From the NCBI GenBank assembly GCA_036346405.1, contig CM070568.1, positions 37,420,820 through 37,484,819 on the forward strand: a stretch of DNA of 64,000 bases, in the 5' to 3' direction. The notes beneath the pieces are model-generated. The model made no database searches. It was not told the origin of the DNA and worked only from the letters and a program-made list of their open reading frames with translations. Position 1 is the stretch's first letter. Every line of letters starts with the position of its first letter. The DNA comes from Phyllostachys edulis. Lineage: Eukaryota; Streptophyta; Magnoliopsida; Poales; Poaceae. The translations under genes were made by a program, and so were the position numbers. Of this stretch, positions 60,077-64,000 are shown piece after piece.

Positions 60077-60790
60077 TAACTTATAGTAACTCATAATGTT
60101 TATTGGTGTTGATTGTAGGATACTCTAGAGGATCCATGGAAGGCAGTACTTACAATTTGATTGCAGATAACTCTTAGTGATAGGATCACATTGGATTTGA
60201 TCCTTGAGTTAAACAAAAATCGATAACAAAAGCACTACTGCATTTTGTTTTTCGACATGCTCCATCCAAACCATTGCTTCAAGACCCCACAACCTACGTG
60301 CTAAGATTTCCAAATATTTTCGTCAAATTTTGGTGTATCTGGACAGGATGGTATGGTGTCTTTCCTCTACCTTACGTTAGTGTACACATATTCAATTCCC
60401 TATCATACATATGTGATTTATAGGTTTTTTATACTTAATGATGATCAATATATAATATAGTGATTTCAGCACTAGAGACCTATTGTATTTGAAAAACCGT
60501 ATACCCATGGAAGGTGTGGCTTCAGACTTGGTAGCATTGCATGATGCATGAGCCGAGCCTATGCAAAGCAAAACGGCCTCATCTCTCATCTAACCAGAAT
60601 GTGTTGACAAGGAGGAATAGATGGCATCTGCTCAACTGAACCACCGGCCTCCAACCCAACTCTCTGTCTCTCTCTCTCCCATTTGACAAATCATCACCAT
60701 CTGCTTCTCACACCAAAAGACCAACAATTCAACAGCTCTTGCATGCTAGTACTATTTGTTTATATCTGCACACAGTACTGCCTCTGCCCT
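60077..60790. repeat. Tandem duplication, copy 2 (no insertions)
   Basis: The uninterrupted partner of 58528-60070. It lacks both MITEs and so gives an approximate empty site for each. Confidence 0.85.
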
Positions 60791-61113
60791 CTGCTTGCCT
60801 GGTACATCCAACATCCAACAAGTGCTTTTGTGAACTCTACACCTGCAGCGTATATACCACACGTATAGCAGCAGCAGCACAACCACGATCATCTATACAC
60901 TGTAATGGAGTATATAGTAGTAATGTAGTAGACATTGTTTTGGCAGAGTTTAGTATCTCTCAACCTTCAGATTATCACTGAGCTCAGACTCTCCTGGAAT
61001 ATTCTAGCCTGCCCCTAATTTGGACTCTCCTACTCAATGGGTCATTAGTTAGCCTGTTCTTGACAAAACAGGGCTTACTTTCCTCAATAAGAATATCTAT
61101 TTCCCTAAATAGT
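60791..61113. other. Unassigned sequence
   Basis: No gene recognised between the tandem duplication and the LTR at 61114. Confidence 0.5.
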
Positions 61114-64000
61114 TGTCGGACCCGGATTTCCAAGAATCCAAATCCTCTGTAAAATTACTGTGTTATTCCCTGAATTAGTAGTTAGCACTTCACAGTGCAC
61201 ATTGCTGAATCATTCATACAAGCGTGAACTGAAATATTAAATATATTACAACCAACTGAGTGACATAGACCACGTCGGGTCGAGTTTTACAAAAGGGGCC
61301 GAGCAGGCCAAATTGATTACATTACATAAAGGCAACGTAAACTACAGCGGAAGTAAAAGGTAAGGTAGGGCTCATCTCACACAGGCAAGCGACTGGGATA
61401 ACCTGTGTACGACGGATATTAACCAAGAGCTGGATAATATCGGTTGCACACGAGTACCAACGAGTCTACTTAGACTGGGCGAGACCTAAACTACGGAACT
61501 ATACTACTCCTCGTCATAGCCTTGTCCATCATCTCCTGGGCCTTCGTAGAAAGCGTAGTCTCATTCGTCTTCATTATCTGAAGGGTTGGGGGAGAAGCGA
61601 GAATGAGCACTACTACCGTGCTCGCGAGCCAACACACAATGCAATGATATACATGCAAGGCTTAACAAGGATGGCTCCGGTTCTTTTATTTGCGAAAGCC
61701 AGTTTTTCAAATATCATACTTACAAAGTCCTATCACTTAGCATTTTAACAAAATTTCATTTTGATAAAGAGAGCATGTGCAATAATTATTTTAGTAGAGG
61801 TTCCATCCGGCGGAAACTCTACCGATGCATCCTTTCAATTGGAGTTGCCTCCAATGACCACACCCACTGAGCTCGAAGACTCAGGAAAAATCCAACAAAG
61901 GGCTAGGTGAGCCCTTCCACCATTTTCATACCACCCGCAAAGTTTTGAAATAGAACTAACTCAAGTTATGATTCCCATGTTCGCTTTTGACCAGTAGGCA
62001 CTACTGCTTAAACAGCTTTTAGACTCTGCAGAGGTTGCACACTTCACCCACAAGAGATAGTCATACCGTTACCCCACATGATTCCGTAGTCATGTAGTTG
62101 GGCGGCAAATCACAAGAACTTTTCTAGATATCTCGCCTTCGTCATTTCACCCATACGGGTTACGCCCATATGTTGTGCGGGATGTTCACCACAACGACTA
62201 GCGCAAACCAACCTAACGACTAGCGCAATTGTAACTTCACCTTTTGGTGTCCTTCCAAGCCGAGTATCTCCGCCACTTGTACATCTTCGACCCCCTCCAA
62301 TGAGATAACTTTCAGGGTTCAATAACTTTACTAAGCCAAGTTGCACTTTGCAGACTTGTGGTTGTACTTGTTTAACATGGGAGGTCGTGACAAGATGAAG
62401 TCCTTAGGGTTATCTGGGCGGTTCATTCCACAAAGCAACCATCCTTGTGCTCCCTGAGCACCCACCGCCTCACCATCCGCCCAGATAGAACTAGCAATTA
62501 GGGTTTTGAGGAGTAAACCAAATTATTTTCACAGCTTTTAGTCAATGGACCACCAATGACTACCCAAATCATTTTATGTTTGAGGAAATGATGATTGAGT
62601 ATTTAATACCCGGTAAGATTTAAGCAAGACTAGCATGTCGCTATACAACCTATAACTAGTATTACCATATAGTTACTAGGGTGACAAGGATTAATGGATT
62701 CAAGTTATCAAGGATGGCATATTAAATTAATTAATCAACAAGTGGGTGTTTAACTACCTTAAGCTTTAACATACATTTGATAAAGAATTAAAGCATGTAA
62801 TTTTGCTAATTTAAACGAATATAATTTGCATAAAATGTAGGATTAATATGGTCAAAGTATTGACTCGCCTTGGTTAAAGGTAAGGGGGTCTTGATACTCT
62901 TGGTCTTGATCAACTTGAGGATCTCCGGCGTCTTCAAATCCTAATCCAAGCACAATACCTAAAAAGGCACAACGGTAAGGAGAGCAAATAAATACACAAG
63001 AATACACAAATGAACTCCAAATTAATCAAGTCCTATGTCATTAGCAAGATCTTGATTTAACAATTTTTTAGAAATTTATTTCATAATTTTTGGAGTTATA
63101 ACGGAGGAGAAATAAATTTCCGAAGATTAAATGAATTGAAAAAGAGAGAGAGAGAGCTACGGTCCACAAAGATGTAGACCCTTTGACAAGACAGGGCGGC
63201 CGGTCCACAAAGACAAAGGCTGCGGGGCCCACTATCAATGAGAGCGAAGGGAGGAGCTGGCGGTTTACTGCGCACGGGGGCCCACACGTCAGTGAGTAAG
63301 GGGGAAGGTTAAGACATATTTAAAAACCTAATGATTGTCATTAGTGCTTTTAAGACGTCATTAACACCCTAATGATGGCACTGTGGGCTGTCCGAAGTGC
63401 ACACGTGGCGCTTCATGGCGGCGCGCTCGATCTTGATCTTGCCGGGCGAGCTAGGGCACTGTGGGGCAAGGCGAGGGCCGGAACGGGAGCTAGCGGGGGT
63501 GGTGGTCTTGTGACGGGTGGAGGCGCCGGAGGAGGACGGTGGCCGTGGCGGGTGGTGGCAGCGGCAGCGGCTCGATGATGGTGGCGGGTGGCTCTGGTGG
63601 CGCTTCGGGGCGGGAAGGAGCACGAGGTGGAGTTTCGGCGAGGCGGTCCTACCGGTCGAAGAAGGAGGACCCGAGGACGATGGCAACCGTGACGGTCTTG
63701 GAGAAGGAATCGGCCGGGCGAGCGAGGAAGACAAAATCCGGCAAATTTGGCGGGTCTTCAAGAAGACTTGGGGGAAAAGCTTCCTGGTGGCGAGTGGCGC
63801 ACGGTGATGGGGTCGGGGGTGCCGGAAGGTGGCTGGAGCGGCTTGATGCCGGTGGGGGCGGTTCGGCCGAAAATGGAGAAAGGGGGTGGCTTTGGCTGTG
63901 GCTTACCAGAGCGACGGGGGCGGTGTGGGGAGCTCCAAGGGGGTAGAGGGGGCTTTATAGGAGGCCAAGGCACAGGAGCAGGGGGGCAACGGGAGGGAGC
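61114..64000 (-). mobile_element. Gypsy-type LTR, truncated by window end
   Basis: Starts TGTCGGACCCGGATTTCC and follows 21431-24912 closely: the CCGTGCTCGCGAGCCAACAC phrase (near 61617), CTCTGCAGAGGTTG (near 62025) and a GC-rich block (63380-63960). The distal end is outside the window, so solo or full-length status is unknown. The GC-rich frames near 63370-63970 are not regarded as genes. Confidence 0.75.

Noticed and set aside
1..64000. tRNA, rRNA and microRNA genes
   Set aside because: None was recognised by eye. A covariance-model scan would be decisive, and a hit would overturn this.

Overview
The window is grass nuclear DNA, most likely rice (Oryza) or a close relative. Reasons: GC-rich first exons next to AT-rich introns, plant-type intron borders, and a dense set of elements typical of rice (Stowaway and Tourist MITEs, Copia and Gypsy LTRs, Helitron ends, LINE remnants). 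I recognise two apparently intact protein genes and one broken one. Nearly everything else is transposon-derived and often nested.

Layout. 1-4134: a minus-strand diacylglycerol kinase (DGK) pseudogene, split by a rearranged Copia complex (752-3125) and by a Mutator-type MITE (3425-3803). 4180-4872: two more MITEs. 5169-5575: a segment repeated in inverted orientation near 44.6-45.0 kb. 5797-14053: a Copia element with a matching GATTA target duplication. It holds a Helitron (6128-11362), which holds a solo LTR (6639-10730), which holds another solo LTR (7989-9571). 14054-24912: repeats, including a solo Gypsy-type LTR with a perfect target duplication (21431-24912). 25404-27826: a TPX2-domain microtubule protein gene. 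28731-30309: a 5'-truncated LINE with its target duplication. 30875-43636: a large minus-strand Gypsy-like derivative with no visible gag-pol. It is built of tandem arrays and has taken two further solo LTRs and a long foldback. 45058-53560: a 16-exon gene for an hnRNP Q/R-like protein with three RRMs. 54391-61113: MITEs, a tandem duplication and small rearrangements. 61114-64000: the start of another Gypsy-type LTR, cut by the window end.

Genes. The TPX2-like protein should bind microtubules during mitosis, and its promoter carries two AACGG cores of the kind recognised by MYB3R factors. The RRM protein should act in RNA processing or chromatin-linked RNA binding. The two genes show no link beyond proximity.

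The most unusual signal is a set of long-TIR MITEs whose cores are ladders of short near-perfect palindromes. The palindrome word differs between elements, while the architecture and 9-bp target duplications recur. Unrelated repeats here (two LTRs and a 72-bp tandem array) also carry short palindromic words.
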